Origin: Chlorops oryzae
Lineage: Eukaryota; Arthropoda; Insecta; Diptera; Chloropidae
Length of the DNA: 64,000 bases
Direction: 5' to 3'
Assembly: GCA_020466095.1 (NCBI GenBank)
Contig: CM035808.1
Location: 56,257,152-56,321,151, forward strand
Position numbers and translations under genes: made by a program. This document shows, one piece after another, positions 52,216 through 63,420 of the stretch (position 1 is the stretch's first letter; each line of letters starts with the position of its first letter). Under the pieces are notes generated by a model. The model had not been told where the DNA came from. It ran no database searches and saw nothing but the letters and a program-made list of their open reading frames with translations.

Positions 52216-52660
52216 AAATTGACTTCCTTTTGAGATTTTCTCTGGTCCTGGCTATTTTGTCGTGCTCCTGTATCCAAGTTTGAATTATAGCGTCATTTTG
52301 CTCACTCAAAAAATTTTGCAAAACACAATATGCCTTTAAGATCGCGTTAAGATTTCAATTGCTATTTTCGATTCCTTTTCCTATTCCTCGAAATCTTGCC
52401 TTTAACTGCCCAAATGCATTTTCGACTGCTCTTCGGCATTTTGAGAGCTCATAGTTGAGTTATCACTATAAGGATATGGTTTCGTCAAATTTGTAGTCAA
52501 TTCAAAAGCCAAATCGCCTATAATGTAAATTGGGACTAATACATTGCTAATAACAGTGCTTATTTTCCTTCATCAATGTATACTCGGTCAACTGTGTTTT
52601 TATTAATAACATCTCGTTTATTTGGGAGTCACTGCACCGACCGGAGCTACCGACGATTAT
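52216..52660 (-). pseudogene. PIF/Harbinger transposase C-terminal relic, copy 2
   Basis: Same blocks and same frame breaks as 48030-48495, with a few additional differences; evidence as for copy 1. Confidence 0.78.
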
Positions 52661-53439
52661 AACCATATAAATAGCAGGGTGTGAAAAAATCTTTTTTTTG
52701 GAAAAAATTAAATTTTTTTTTTATAATTCCATTAGATCACATTTTTAGTATAAACTTTTACTTTGGGAGTGTTCGCAAAGTGATGAAACTTGTCACTGAA
52801 CCTTATCTCACCAAAATTTTAAAAATATATGAAGTTTCTTCAAAATCGGTCAAGCAATTAACAGTATACACGATTTCCAAAACAAATTGTTTTTTAAGGG
52901 GTGGCATCGTGCTCTGAAAACGCCAAACGCCAAAAAACAAGATTTCTTTGTATGGGGATTTTCGTTTTTTCTTGATAGTTTCCATGATATAGGTCCTGTT
53001 TGCTTGGGTTAAGTAGATTTTGAAGGGCAATTTGAAGGTCCTTCCGAAATAGGTACTAACTATAAAATCGGGTTTGTTTCAGGGTGTGGCAAACGATTTC
53101 CAAAATGAGCATTTCCGAATTTCTAAGGTTTTAAGCTATACAGACGTGAAACCTTATTGGATATATTTTAAAGTTTATATAAATTTTTTAAAGACTTATC
53201 AATCACATGAAAAAACATCAAAATAACCCCCGTTAATTCATTACTTTGTTTGAAAATTAAACATAAATAAAATAAATTTTCCTGAAAAAGCTACATATTT
53301 TCTTATTATATATGGAACAAAAATTTTTTTTTTCAAATTGAAGACTGAAGATTTTTCTTGAAAAAAAAAAAATGGGATTGTAGATTTGTCGGACGATTTT
53401 GAAAAAATGACACGTTGCTATATATAAATGAACCGATAT

Positions 53440-53935
53440 CATAAAAACCTATAAGTAGGTGCTATTGTGATAGTCGATTGCGTCTTGTACGTTCGGACGT
53501 ATTTAAACGTGCAGCCATCTGGAAAAAAATTTTTATGTTACAAATTCGGAAAAATATTGTGAGTAGTGCTTACGTATAGCACCAAAGCATTGTGGAAGAC
53601 CAACTTTTCCATCTTTGAAACCCACAACATATTCTTCAATTTGATCTTTTGTGAGGGGATAAATATTCATGCTCAGTGGTCTAAGCTAAAGTTAAAAATT
53701 TTTGCGGTATGCTGCAGATGAAACCCAGTGCATACAGGGCCACAGCCACTCTTTTTAAAAAAAAAAAATACATTGACGCAAAAACTTATCTTTTTTTTCC
53801 AAAGTCTACAACAGGTTGCAAGGAACTTTGATTGATTCCCGATTAATTCGGAAATGGGTGCGGAAGGATTCATTATTATTAACCAGGCAATCAGTTTCCA
53901 AAAAAAAAAAAAAAAAAAAAATTGCTGCGTGGCTG
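53440..53935 (-). pseudogene. PIF/Harbinger transposase central relic, copy 2
   Basis: Paralogue of 49600-50100, with part of the sequence near 53460 deleted. The minus strand retains KSGCGPVCTGFHLQHTAKIF and the LPQCFGAI region. Confidence 0.6.
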
Positions 53936-53946
53936 CAATAAATTCT

Positions 53947-54245
53947 TTTAAAATTTTTTCAATGTGACTCCTTAACTTAGTATTAACAATTTTCCACATG
54001 CGTCCTGATGACAAAAAAGCCTATTTTGCGGCATTGCTGAATATTTTGTGTCATCTCACGCAAAAATTAAAAATAAATTTTGATGCATTTTTTCTAAAAC
54101 CTCGTCATCGAAGCTAGAAATTTGCACTTAATTGCAATATTTTGAAAAATGGGAGCCTCTTTTTTTTCCATTTTTCGTTTTTTGCGTTCAGACCATTTCA
54201 GATTTCAAACTAAATTTTTAACTTTTAAGAGAACAAATGTTATAT
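53947..54245. other. Sequence between block A and the Jockey insertion, no feature seen
   Basis: About 300 bp absent from unit 1, where the A and B blocks are directly joined. AT-rich and without convincing frames. Confidence 0.4.
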
Positions 54246-54256
54246 AAAAGTACGTT

Positions 54257-55343
54257 TATATATAAGCACGTCACATTCACACTTAAAAGGGGAATCTGCC
54301 CACCCGTATCTATTAATAATATTTTAGTACCACAGGCCGACAATGTTAAACTATTTAGGTTTCCAATTTGGACAAACGTCTTACTTGGCGCAAACACGTT
54401 GAAGCCAAACGAACTCTCATGAAATTAAAAGCCTCTAAGCTTCATTGGTTAATTAACTCACGCTCTCTTTTGAACATTGAATACAAGGTGCTTTTATACG
54501 TAAGTGTTATCAAACCGATTTGGACGTACGGGCTACAGCTATGGGGCAACGCTAGCTCCACGACTGTAGAACTAATACAAAGAGCTCAATCGAAAAATTT
54601 TAAGATTAATTACAGGTGCTCCATGGTTTATCCGAAACGAAAACATCCACCGCGACCTCAATGTACCCATGGTTAAAGATGAAATTTCGCGATTTAAGGC
54701 AATCTATAGCGAAAAACTTAGAAGTCATCCTAACGAAATGGCTAGATGCCTAGCCTCCACTTCTTCACATTCCCGGCTACGAAGAAATGATCGCCACACC
54801 ACTGTGGAAGCAACTGAGTAGCCTCTGCTATAAATCGACACACAACAGATTCCGGTAAATTCCTTCACTGGCAAAAACTGTTTCGCCATGCAAATAAAAA
54901 AAAAAAAAAAAAATAAAAAAAATAAAAAATTTATTATTTAAGCCCGATCCCGTGGCAAATATTATGTACAAACAAATATATATGAGTTCTTAAGCCCGCT
55001 CCGAGGCACGTTTATCTTGTATAAAAATTTATTATCTAAGCCCGATCCCGTGGCACATATTATGTACAAACAACTATATATGAGTTCTTAAGCCCGCTCC
55101 GAGGCACGTTTATCTTGTATAAAAATTTATTATCTAAGCCCGATCCCGTGGCACATATTATGTACAAACAACTATATATGAGTTCTTAAGCCCGCTCCGA
55201 GGCACGTTTATACAAGAAACTTTACAACCGAAAACTTTTGTAAAGTTATGTAAAATTAGATTTAAGATTCTACAACTTATTGTTAGTTCTTTATAAATAA
55301 GAAGATTCAATAAACAAGTCCCGTTCAAAAAAAAAAAAAAAAA
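54257..55343 (+). mobile_element. 5'-truncated Jockey-type LINE with target duplication
   Basis: AAAAGTACGTT at 54246-54256 is repeated at 55344-55354 after the poly(A), a clear target duplication. The insert begins inside the RT (HVTFTLKRGICPPVSINNIL, frameshift, MDKRLTWRKHVEAKRTLMKL, then VIKPIWTYGLQLWGNASSTT) and keeps the C-terminus, a 3' UTR of 98 bp tandem repeats and a poly(A) of about 20. The coding block matches the Jockey relics at 8.2-11.6 kb. One frameshift near 54365 and others make it non-coding. Confidence 0.88.
54934..55211 (+). repeat. 98 bp tandem repeat in the Jockey 3' UTR (three units)
   Basis: AGCCCGATCCCGTGGCA occurs at 54941, 55039 and 55137, exactly 98 bp apart. Each unit also holds a related half, AGCCCGCTCCGAGGCACG, so the unit is itself an internal duplication. 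The last unit is cut shortly after GGCACGTTTATA. Confidence 0.9.
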
Positions 55344-55354
55344 AAAAGTACGTT

Positions 55355-55662
55355 ATTTCAAACACTAAAATGTGTGCTAATTTTTGAAAACACGAAAGCG
55401 TCGAAAACGGGTTGTTAATATCAGAGACAATAAAGGGCTGACGTACCTCTTCTTGAAGATGAAGATGTGAGGAAACTCCGGTTGGTTCTTAATTTTTGTT
55501 GGCCAGCCGTTGCGCGACGCGATTAAAGTTTTTAAGGTTGAGATTTTTCTTTGTTGTTTCACTAAAATTAGTTCTTTTAGTTCACGTTATGTTACTAATT
55601 TTTCTTTTGTTCACTGTTCGATTTTTCAAATTTGATGGCGGTTGCGGAACGGCGACGCGCGT
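55355..55662. other. Upstream part of the BEL 3' region, unit 2
   Basis: From about 55420 this is similar to 59793-59990 (AGAGACAATAAAGGGCTG, then GATTAAAGTTTTTAAGGTTG), so it belongs to the same BEL/Pao family as the block B copies. No domain recognised. Confidence 0.5.
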
Positions 55663-55663
55663 G

Positions 55664-57411
55664 CTAGCGAAAACGATCAAAGACTGCGCCGTCATCGCTG
55701 GAGGTCGAACTGTTGAACGCGAGAGAGCAAAGGGTTTCGTTAAATCGGTTCGGAAAACGGACAGACTGCCCGCCTTGCGATACGCAATAGGTATTTCCTG
55801 CTCCTAGCTGCGGACCTCCTGCACAAAATCCTGGACGAGGTCGCATGTTAGAGGGACCTGACAGCCCCAGTTGCTTGGTTGGGGCAGAAAAGATGTTGAA
55901 GTATATTAGTGAGCAGATGGTCAATAATAAACAAAGAAGAGAGGGGGGGGGGGGGGGGGGGGGGGGTGTGCGAGAATGTTAGAGCGACGGTGGGCGGTGA
56001 CATTCCCATGATGATACGCGGCGTCAGGGGCACCTCCGCTCCCCTGATGGCAGCAGAAAGCCCTCCGCCTGGATCAAAAGGCTTGGGAACATGATTCATA
56101 ACTTGCCCAGAAATGGCCTCGAGCAGCTTGTGGAGCACCTGTTGATTGAAATATTCTAGGATGCAATACGTCGTTTGGGGATAAACTTCTTCGCCGTAGA
56201 GATCCACAGTGGTAGCGGGTGGATAATTGGAAAACTCCTCTTGTTCCCGGAATGATTTGAGCAACTCGTGAAGTAACTCATGATTGCTTCCGGAGGAGAC
56301 GTGCGTCGTAAACGCTTCGACGGTTTTTCTGGCGATGGGCCCACTCAAAAGCCATCCGATTAGAGAAAACGGTGCAAGAAAACTGCCTCCGATATTTATT
56401 CTGACTCCAGAATACAACGTTGAAGGCAGAATCGAAGATCGTGTCGATTTGGCCAGGATTCGTTAAATGTGGATCGGCGAGTTCAAGCGATGAAATGTGT
56501 CCAGGCTCCCGATTGGAGCCCCTTTTGGCTGGAAGCCGGATTGTCAGGTTTGGAAGTTGATCGGCGTCGATCTCATGCTTGCACGCGGAGCGTGGCGACG
56601 CGCGAGTGAGCGTACACTTTCTTTTCACTACTTCAGTGCATACTTTGTGCGATGTTGATAAATAAATATCCTTTGCGAGCCCTGATCCAAGAGTGAGACA
56701 TTTGCGATGGCCGTGGGCAAAAGCACCTGAGTTTGGCTGTCGAAGACGTGTGCGTGTGCCGGTGACGTGTGGGTATGTTCACGGAATTCGAAGTCTTCGG
56801 TTGCGCAATATTATACGCCGGTTGGTTCATCGGCGACGGGCCCATATCCGGGGGAGATGTCAATGGGGGTGAAGAAACTTGGCCATCCAGTGTTGCAGTA
56901 GCATTTGGAAAATGCAGCAAGGTATGATGTCGATGTTGGCACTTTTCACAGCGAACGGTACTATTGCACTTTGCCCTTAGATGACCGGCCGAGAGACAAT
57001 TTAGACATCGATTATGTTGTGAAACCGCTTGAACACGTTCGTCGACCGACATTTGAAGCAATTTATCACAGTGACGTAAAAGAGGGTTGCCACTGCACAA
57101 AATACACGGATTGCGTTGGGGGAGTATACTTTTTTTCCCATAGCATATTGCTGAGTGGTCCCCGGCTTAACTTGGAGTTGTTGACATTCGTCCAAAGCGA
57201 TCCGAGCACGTGCGACGACTCCAACACTCCTTTCACCTCTTTCACAAGCTACACTGAACGCATTGTTGACGCGTTGCCAAGCGGTTTTGATGTCCTCCTC
57301 AAAAATCTCCAGAAGCGACTCCGTAGAAGTCCCTGGATCACAGTCAGCCGCATAAAGGCACAAACCCTTGAGATTTTCGAGCTCGAGGTTGATATTCCAA
57401 TTGGACGCCAT
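55664..57411 (-). pseudogene. BEL/Pao gag and protease relic, copy 2
   Basis: Minus strand: Gag N-terminus MASNWNINLELENLKGLCLY at 57411, DPGTSTESLLEIFEEDIKTA, then zinc knuckles (57100-56950, NRCLNCLSAGHLRAKCNSTV). The protease piece LLDQGSQRIFI is near 56680 (catalytic Asp in LLDQGS). A post-protease block is at 56417-55980: SLIGWLLSGPIARKTVEAFT and HELLKSFREQEEF. This is BEL order. The central Gag capsid is missing between QQYAMGK and the knuckles in both copies, so that deletion is older than the duplication. Stops and frameshifts are many. Confidence 0.82.
55945..55967. repeat. Poly(G) run
   Basis: About twenty consecutive G bases in the BEL relic, translated as polyproline on the minus strand. 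Length likely uncertain in the assembly. Confidence 0.75.
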
Positions 57412-57996
57412 GATGATTGCATAAAGTTATTGTGAAATCGAGATTGCAGCAATGTGTCTTAATCTCATTGAGATGTATAACGACGACAACTGCCCGTCGT
57501 ATCGCACTTGAAAATAAAGTATTTACTTTTTCCAATCGATGTAATTTGATCGACTCCGTAAGAGTCGAGGTTGAACAAATTTTCGGTCAAGGCCTGTCGT
57601 AGCGAACTGATTATGGACTTTCACTTTTGCAACACCCCGCAAGCTTCCTGCTACCCCAAATTCAACAAAAAAAAAATCTAATCGGTTCCATATGTTAAAG
57701 AAAATCGCAATAAATTTCAGATTCGAGTACATTTATTTGTCGCCGAAAATTTCAAATAAGAAATTCAAATTTCTATCATAACAATGTTATGCATTAACAT
57801 AAGCAGAGCGCAAGCATCGCAGCATATATTTATGTGATGTTGTATGCCTATATGCATAGGGATCAAACAACGGTGCTGACATACCAATACGCCTTGCAAT
57901 TCTTATTGACTTTGTCTCGAGAATGCACGCTACTCCTTAACGCAAATTTCGGCACACGCTGCCGAAACTGACCTACGCAATAAGTATGGTTGTATG

Positions 57997-58253
57997 CATA
58001 TACAAACGTATATCTGCACTCATGAACACCAATATGATATATGGACTAACTCGTGTCTTCTTTGTTTGAGATTCTAACGAGATTCCAACCACGAAGCTGT
58101 AAGCAAAAAAAGAAAAATGATTCGCAAAGACTTTCAGAGAACTGAAAAAGAAAAAAAAAATTCGATGGCCGGCCGACTCCCTCTCTTTGTTCTCAACTGA
58201 AGGGAACGAGGAAACGACAATTAGACTGCAAGTCGCAAGGTCACTATGTTGTT
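57997..58253. other. Flank of the Harbinger element, no feature seen
   Basis: Sequence between the duplication and the Harbinger-type insertion. No gene-like frame. Confidence 0.3.
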
Positions 58254-58529
58254 GTTGGGTCGTATGCATAATAATGAGATTAAACTCTGAGTTGAGTCGA
58301 TCGAGCTTAAGCTCAGCTACCTGAGATCAACCGTTTGCTCTTGCTTGAACTCAATTTCGTATGCAATAAATTGAGTTTGAGCTCACCACAAAGAACTCAA
58401 AAACTTTGAGATGAAGCCGAAAGCTCTTTTCTCTTAGTATGTAGATTTGTTGTTGCAACGAACATTTTATTCATCATTTAACAGTTAAAATTATTAAGAG
58501 TGCAAGTGTTTTTTTGCATATTATTAATA

Positions 58530-58682
58530 ATGAGTTCGGCCGAAGAGGACAGCGTTGAGGAGAACGCAGAGGACGTTCAAGGCGACATTGTTTTATTTTT
58601 AACCGAGAAAATTAAACATAACATAAACACAGCTTTCCTAGCAATCCACGCACAGCCTAGCTGCTTAAAATCTTCGTTTTAG
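58530..58682 (+). other. Short acidic open frame in the Harbinger element
   Basis: 50 codons starting MSSAEEDSVEENAEDVQGDI. It may be the start of the second (Myb/SANT-like) protein that Harbinger elements carry, but no SANT helix is visible before the stop. Confidence 0.3.
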
Positions 58683-58739
58683 CACCGTCAATATTACACG
58701 TGTTTCTTCACACATCAGCAAAGCCTAGTTTTCGGTATC

Positions 58740-58907
58740 CAAGGCCCGCAATTAACTAATTACTTAGTCATAAACTTTTCAATTTAGAAAATGCTTTGTG
58801 ATTTATAATATTGTCAAATTAGGTGTAAGATTTAAAGACTTAATGCTAGACTTCTATCTTAGAGGAGTGATCCAATAAATAATAAATGGTTAAAAAAAAA
58901 AAAAAAA
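58740..58907 (+). mobile_element. Jockey-type LINE 3' tail with poly(A)
   Basis: GTCAAATTAGGTGTAAGATT, then AGAGGAGTGATCCAATAAAT and an (A)17 run ending at 58907. The same block occurs at 11497-11575 and, reversed, at 8157-8230, so it is the 3' UTR of that Jockey family. The 5' border is not clear. Confidence 0.7.
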
Positions 58908-58940
58908 AATTAAAGAGCACAAAATATTGTTAGAAAAATG

Positions 58941-59258
58941 TCAGCTTTCAGTATTGCGAATTAAAAAAGAAGAAAAGAAAACTGTGATCTGATGTTCTCC
59001 AATGGTATTACCAATTCCTACTTGAAATGCAGGGTCCCCAACAAATCTTAAATAAATTCGCATTTTATTAAGTTTGCTTAATCCTCCACCTCGGGTTTCA
59101 TTTACATCATCGAGAAAATTCTGAGCTAGCCCCTCTACGTTTTTACTTTCGAACCGGTACAGTCTTTGAATGTTGTCATTTTTAAGAATGGATGAACGTT
59201 GTTTATATATTTTTTGCTTTTCACTTAGGAAATATTCAGCCATTTTAACTGATTGCAT
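58941..59258 (-). pseudogene. PIF/Harbinger transposase N-terminal fragment
   Basis: Minus-strand frame of 105 codons with NETRGGGLSKLNKMRIYLRF, then VGDPAFQVGIGNTIGEHQIT, the helix-turn-helix region that precedes the DDE domain in Harbinger transposases (L-x-L-R-F/Y-x(2)-x-G-x-F-Q-x-G). The catalytic domain is absent. Starts MQSVKMAEYFLSEKQKIYKQ. Confidence 0.8.
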
Positions 59259-59528
59259 TTTTTAGTTAAACTAAGTAAAAGCCTACCAGTCTCACCAAAA
59301 TAGGAGTTTGATCTCAAGGAATCGAGCTGAAGGTGATTTTTATGCATACAAGTATTAGCTCGGACTCAGAGAGAGCTTTATATATTAAGCAATTGCTCAG
59401 CACTGAGATCAATCTCAAAACATGAGATTGAGCTCATGAGTAATTGCTTTGTTATGCATGCGAAAGTGAGCAATTGCTCAAAAACTTGAGAAAAAGTTTA
59501 GAACTCATTATTATGCATACGACCCGTT

Positions 59529-59792
59529 GTCACTCTATTTGCCTTCCACAAAAAATCAACGTTCTCTCCGAACAGTAACGGGTCCGTTAGCAATGTGAAA
59601 TGCTGAAGTCGAAGGGATCGTCCACGCTTCTATAACGTGATCTGCTGCACGCGCTTTGTTCGTCGGTGCCCTTGAAAATGCACCAGGGCGTATGAAGGTC
59701 AGAGGCGTAGTGCACGTGTCGGGCTTTTTCCACCTTTCCACATGGAGTGGACCACCGGAGCTCCAGGATCCTGGCAGAGTCTCTTAATGTAA
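59529..59792 (-). pseudogene. Unassigned relic next to the BEL 3' fragment
   Basis: Two minus-strand frames are open (59556-59741 and 59587-59853) and GC content is higher than around. One reads HLQEQVRQPFIVSDITLRDS and ILELRWSTPCGKVEKARHVH. I cannot assign it; it may belong to the same BEL/Pao family as 59793-60085. Confidence 0.3.
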
Positions 59793-60085
59793 TGTCAGAG
59801 ACAATAAAGGGCTGCCGTACCTGTTCTTGAAGATGAATCCGGTTGGTACTCAATTTTTGTTTGCCGGCGGTTGCGCGACGCGATTAAAGTTTTTAAGGTT
59901 GAGATTTTTCTTTGTTGTTTCACTAAACGAAGTTCTTTTAGTTCACGTTATGTTTATAACTTTTCTTTTTGGGGTTTTCTTTTCGCGTGCTCGGGAAAAC
60001 GATCAACGACTGCGCCGTCTTCGCTGGAGGTCGCACTTTTGAACGCGAGAGAGCAAAGTGTTTCGTTAAATCGGTTAGATTAAGG
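59793..60085. repeat. Third copy of the BEL/Pao 3' region
   Basis: Colinear with 55424-55770 (CAGAGACAATAAAGGGCTG, GCGACGCGATTAAAGTTTTT, then GAGAGAGCAAAG and TTTCGTTAAATCGGTT) with moderate divergence. Shows that the family is repetitive independent of the local duplication. Confidence 0.8.
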
Positions 60086-62636
60086 GCTCGCCCCATAGCG
60101 GCTACGGCGACAAACGGACACGGGTATTTCGGCTTAAATGAGCCTATAAGGAAACTATTTTTAAAATTAATTTTAGGAGCCGTTTTAATACTTGGTAAGT
60201 CCGGCATTATGCGAAAACAAATGACTAGGAATCGAGAGCTCTGAAGCTCAAACCGCTCACAGAGCGTTTAGTTTCGTAATAAAAGAAAATGATAGCGAAA
60301 TATGTTTTTTTTTATTTTTTTATACCAGATTTCTTCTTAAAAAAAGCTAATCTCAACACGGCGCGGCGCGTTATAGTACTCAATACATAATACCCAAATT
60401 AATAATGCTTCAGGCAGCGGTTTGAAAAACATGTTCGACGATTTTTGCCTGGAGCATTTTGAAATTCAGTAGAGTCGGAAAACTGCTAATAAATTCGACA
60501 ATTTTCTAAATATATCACAATGAATTCAAAAAAGTTCAAAAGAAATTCTAAAAAATCCACACATCATTGATTGAAACACATGATACAACATTGTAAAGGT
60601 GCGTTCTTCTTCTTTTAAGCAAGATAAATAAAATGCAAGACACATCTATACTTCCTGAGATCTTGACAAAAATCAAGAAATTGTCGTGAAAATTTAAAAT
60701 GTCGTCCTCCTGACTACAAAATCAAACTAAAAAAAAATGGGTTTTCATATATAATCTTATTTAGTGAGCCAGAAAACAACCATTCAAAACCAGAAACAAT
60801 TAAAAATTCATATTGTCAACTTGAGCTATAAGCAGAAGTTCCATATTTTTGCCCCAATTCAAAAGCACTTAAAACCCAAAATAAAAAAAGCCCATTATTG
60901 GGGTCTTTTTGCGTTTCTAGTAATTTCCCAAACTTAAAAAATAAAATTTGGCCCAAAGCAAAATTAAAAGAAGGGAAAAAAATTATTTCGCATTACGAAA
61001 AACTTCACCACACAAAACGGACAAATGGCCCAAAAAAATTTTTTTATCGCCCTAAAATTCGTGTTATCGTTTTCAGTAAAATGATTTGGGTTATTATTTC
61101 AATTTCATTATGGGGCCATTTTGCATTCGGGCCATTTTTTATGGAGCCCAGGAATTCCAATTCAGCGTTGGTTTTAGGGAATTTAAAATGAATTTTTTCT
61201 GAATAATCAGTTTTATAATTGTTTTTTCATCCACGACCCTTTTCCCGCTGCTTGTGCCCGTTTTACTGCCCCTTTTTGTATGATTAAGACACGCATTATT
61301 ATGAATGCGCAAGAGTTATGGTTTTCCTGAAGTTTAAACGATTCTCAAGTTTTCTATTAGACTTCAATTTGGCTTACCTTATACCTCCACGCCTTGTGTC
61401 GTAATTAAGCGTGCGGAAACCGTGAAACCATGTAATGTACGACGTGGTTTGGAGTATGTTAGAAATAATACATTGGAGTTCAATGGTGCTTCCAACCTTA
61501 TAATATTTCTCGGGTGTTGCTGAGCCCCTTTCGTCCAGAATTTCGGTGTGAGGAACTGTGAAATTCGGAATAAAAAAAACTTATTAAACGTGTCGCAATT
61601 GGCAAGTTATGGTTTTTTAATTTGTGGAAACTCGGTTTTACTTGAACAAACATATGCATGAATAAAGAGCTCCCGATACGCACATGAACTTGAATCGGAA
61701 TAAAAGAAAATATTTTGTATTCTCTTCACCGCGCAATAATTAAATATTTATTAAATTTCTTGAACTCTTTTGAAACTACTGTATTTGGTGTGGCTGAAAT
61801 GAGAAAAAAATTAAGTGGACTGAAACCAAGCAATACCAGCGTGTAAGCGCAACACTTTGGTGACCGCGACGTGATGCTTTCGTATCATACATGATATTCG
61901 TATTAGTGAACTATTTATAAACTCAAAGCCTAGTTCATACAAATGAACGTAGAGCTATTATAAACGAGCGTTTTTTAGCGTGCGGTTCTTCTATCGTGTC
62001 GAGTTTGTAAGACAGTGGTTAAGAAATGCTTTGAGTGGAAGACAAACATTCCAGGGCAAAGGCTTTTACACACGTTGAAAATTTTGCAAGGAAAGTAAAG
62101 TCACCTTTAGCAAATCAAATGGGGAGCACTTTCAGCAAGAAATTTGACATTTTCCTATAAGTAACAGACAGTAGTATAAGAAGACAATTTAAATGTAAAA
62201 AAGTGATAGAAGTACGAAGATAAATGAGAAGAAATAGGGTTTGGAAAAGAATTACGTAGAGACGGTTTTATTGAAAACCAAGACCATGAAAACCTCTATA
62301 ATATCCGTGACCCGAACGAAACAAACCCCTTAAAGGGTCGTAGTCGCTTTTAAAGTTGTATGATGAATTGAGATCACAAAACAACACTGATATGGTCGAA
62401 AATTCATATTTTGCTTACCAAATACCTCCAAAAATTGCACCAAAATTTAAAAAGTAAAAAACTGTTATGAGCTAAGAAGTACCAGCAAAAACTATGGCAC
62501 AAGAAAGTCTGCATCAAACCAAGCTTGTGTTAACATTGCTTCCTCGGCAAATATATTTAAAATCTAAATAACTAAAGAGTTCACTAAGAATCGTGAAGGT
62601 GTTAATTCGGGCTGAGGTAAATCTTTTGTACCATTA
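60086..62636. other. No gene recognised
   Basis: About 2.5 kb of AT-rich sequence. A plus-strand frame at 60898-61191 has skewed composition and no domain. Repeated use of CCCAAAA/TTTTGGG-like words is seen near 60840-61100. Nothing I can support as a gene or element. Confidence 0.4.
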
Positions 62637-63420
62637 GTGTTTAGAGCAATTTATAAACAATTTATTAACAGGAAAGAAAAGCCATCAAAGTATGACGCCA
62701 AAAGTAAGGCGATGGTCTTGCTCAGCAACGCAGTGAACGGCTTTAGTTTATTTAATCCCACTACACGAAAAAGTCCTCCTGTACCTCGAAACGTCAGGTT
62801 CGATGAAACTAAATTTCCGTTAAAGACAAAAGTTAGGGACGATGACGAAGACTGTGTTATCCGATGATGCAGATTTTTAAAAGAAGCATTTGAATCCTAA
62901 AACACATCTCTCAATGGCTCAAAAATAGCAACTCATACGGAGGTGGACACAAAAAATATGCTGGAAGACTCCTCTGAAAGAAACAATTTTGATTTCAAGT
63001 CGGCGAGTAGCGGTGAAGGCCATTTAACAGCGGTGATGAAAACAGCTCATAGAAAACGTGCCGCGAGCATCTTTTTTCACAAGAATAGTAAACTGCTCTG
63101 GTACGCTAAATTCCAGGCAAGTTAAAGTATTATAATAATTGTGAGCAAATAGATCTGTTGGAGTTCAAAATTTCAGCTGAACCAAAATCTAACGACGAAT
63201 TATGCAATAGACCCGATCGAGATTTTTGGTATGCTGCGATTCCGGAAGAGTTAAGTTCGTTGAATAAAAGCAAAAAATATGAGATTGTGAAGCCATACAC
63301 CGTGATGAAGGTTAGTATTTTCCGATGGGTTTCAGTTGAAGACAGATAAAAACGGAAAGCCCCCACTTATCGAGCGCGACATGTTTTTTATTTAGTTCAT
63401 GCAATGGCATTTTAAGTTGT
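62637..63420 (+). pseudogene. Ty1/copia Pol relic (integrase end to RT start)
   Basis: Plus-strand pieces: KYDAKSKAMVLLSNAVNGFS and LFNPTTRK, then RNVRFDETKFP, the C-terminal integrase block of copia elements. After a gap of broken sequence come PDRDFWYAAIPEELSSLNKS and KKYEIVKP and RWVSVED, the start of copia RT. Two or more frame changes; ends at about 63420. Confidence 0.78.

Larger units (their letters stand above)
51781..53946. repeat. Segmental duplication, block A copy 2
   Basis: Colinear with 47561-50163. Contains Harbinger relic pieces at about 52216-52660 and 53440-53930 with the same RRAVENAFGQLKARFRG block and the same stops, so those lesions predate the duplication. It lacks the 317 bp MITE. 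Confidence 0.88.
55663..57996. repeat. Segmental duplication, block B copy 2
   Basis: Colinear with 50174-51625, with 855 bp more. Holds the fuller BEL/Pao gag-protease relic. Confidence 0.88.
58257..59525 (-). mobile_element. Internally deleted PIF/Harbinger element with GTT duplication
   Basis: GGGTCGTATGCATAATAATG at 58257 and its reverse complement ending at 59525 form perfect terminal repeats of at least 22 bp. GTT lies at 58254-58256 and 59526-59528, a 3 bp duplication as expected for the superfamily. Subterminal regions are rich in GAGCTCAA/TTGAGCTC-like motifs. It encodes a transposase fragment (58941-59258), a short acidic plus-strand frame (58530-58682) and carries an inserted LINE tail. 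Confidence 0.85.

Noticed and set aside
54934..55211. Regular 98 bp repeats as a possible CRISPR array
   Set aside because: Units are directly adjacent with no unique spacers and lie in a LINE 3' UTR of a eukaryotic genome.
60898..61191. 97-codon plus-strand frame
   Set aside because: Skewed Lys/Phe/Pro composition and no recognisable motif; length is expected by chance in this stretch.
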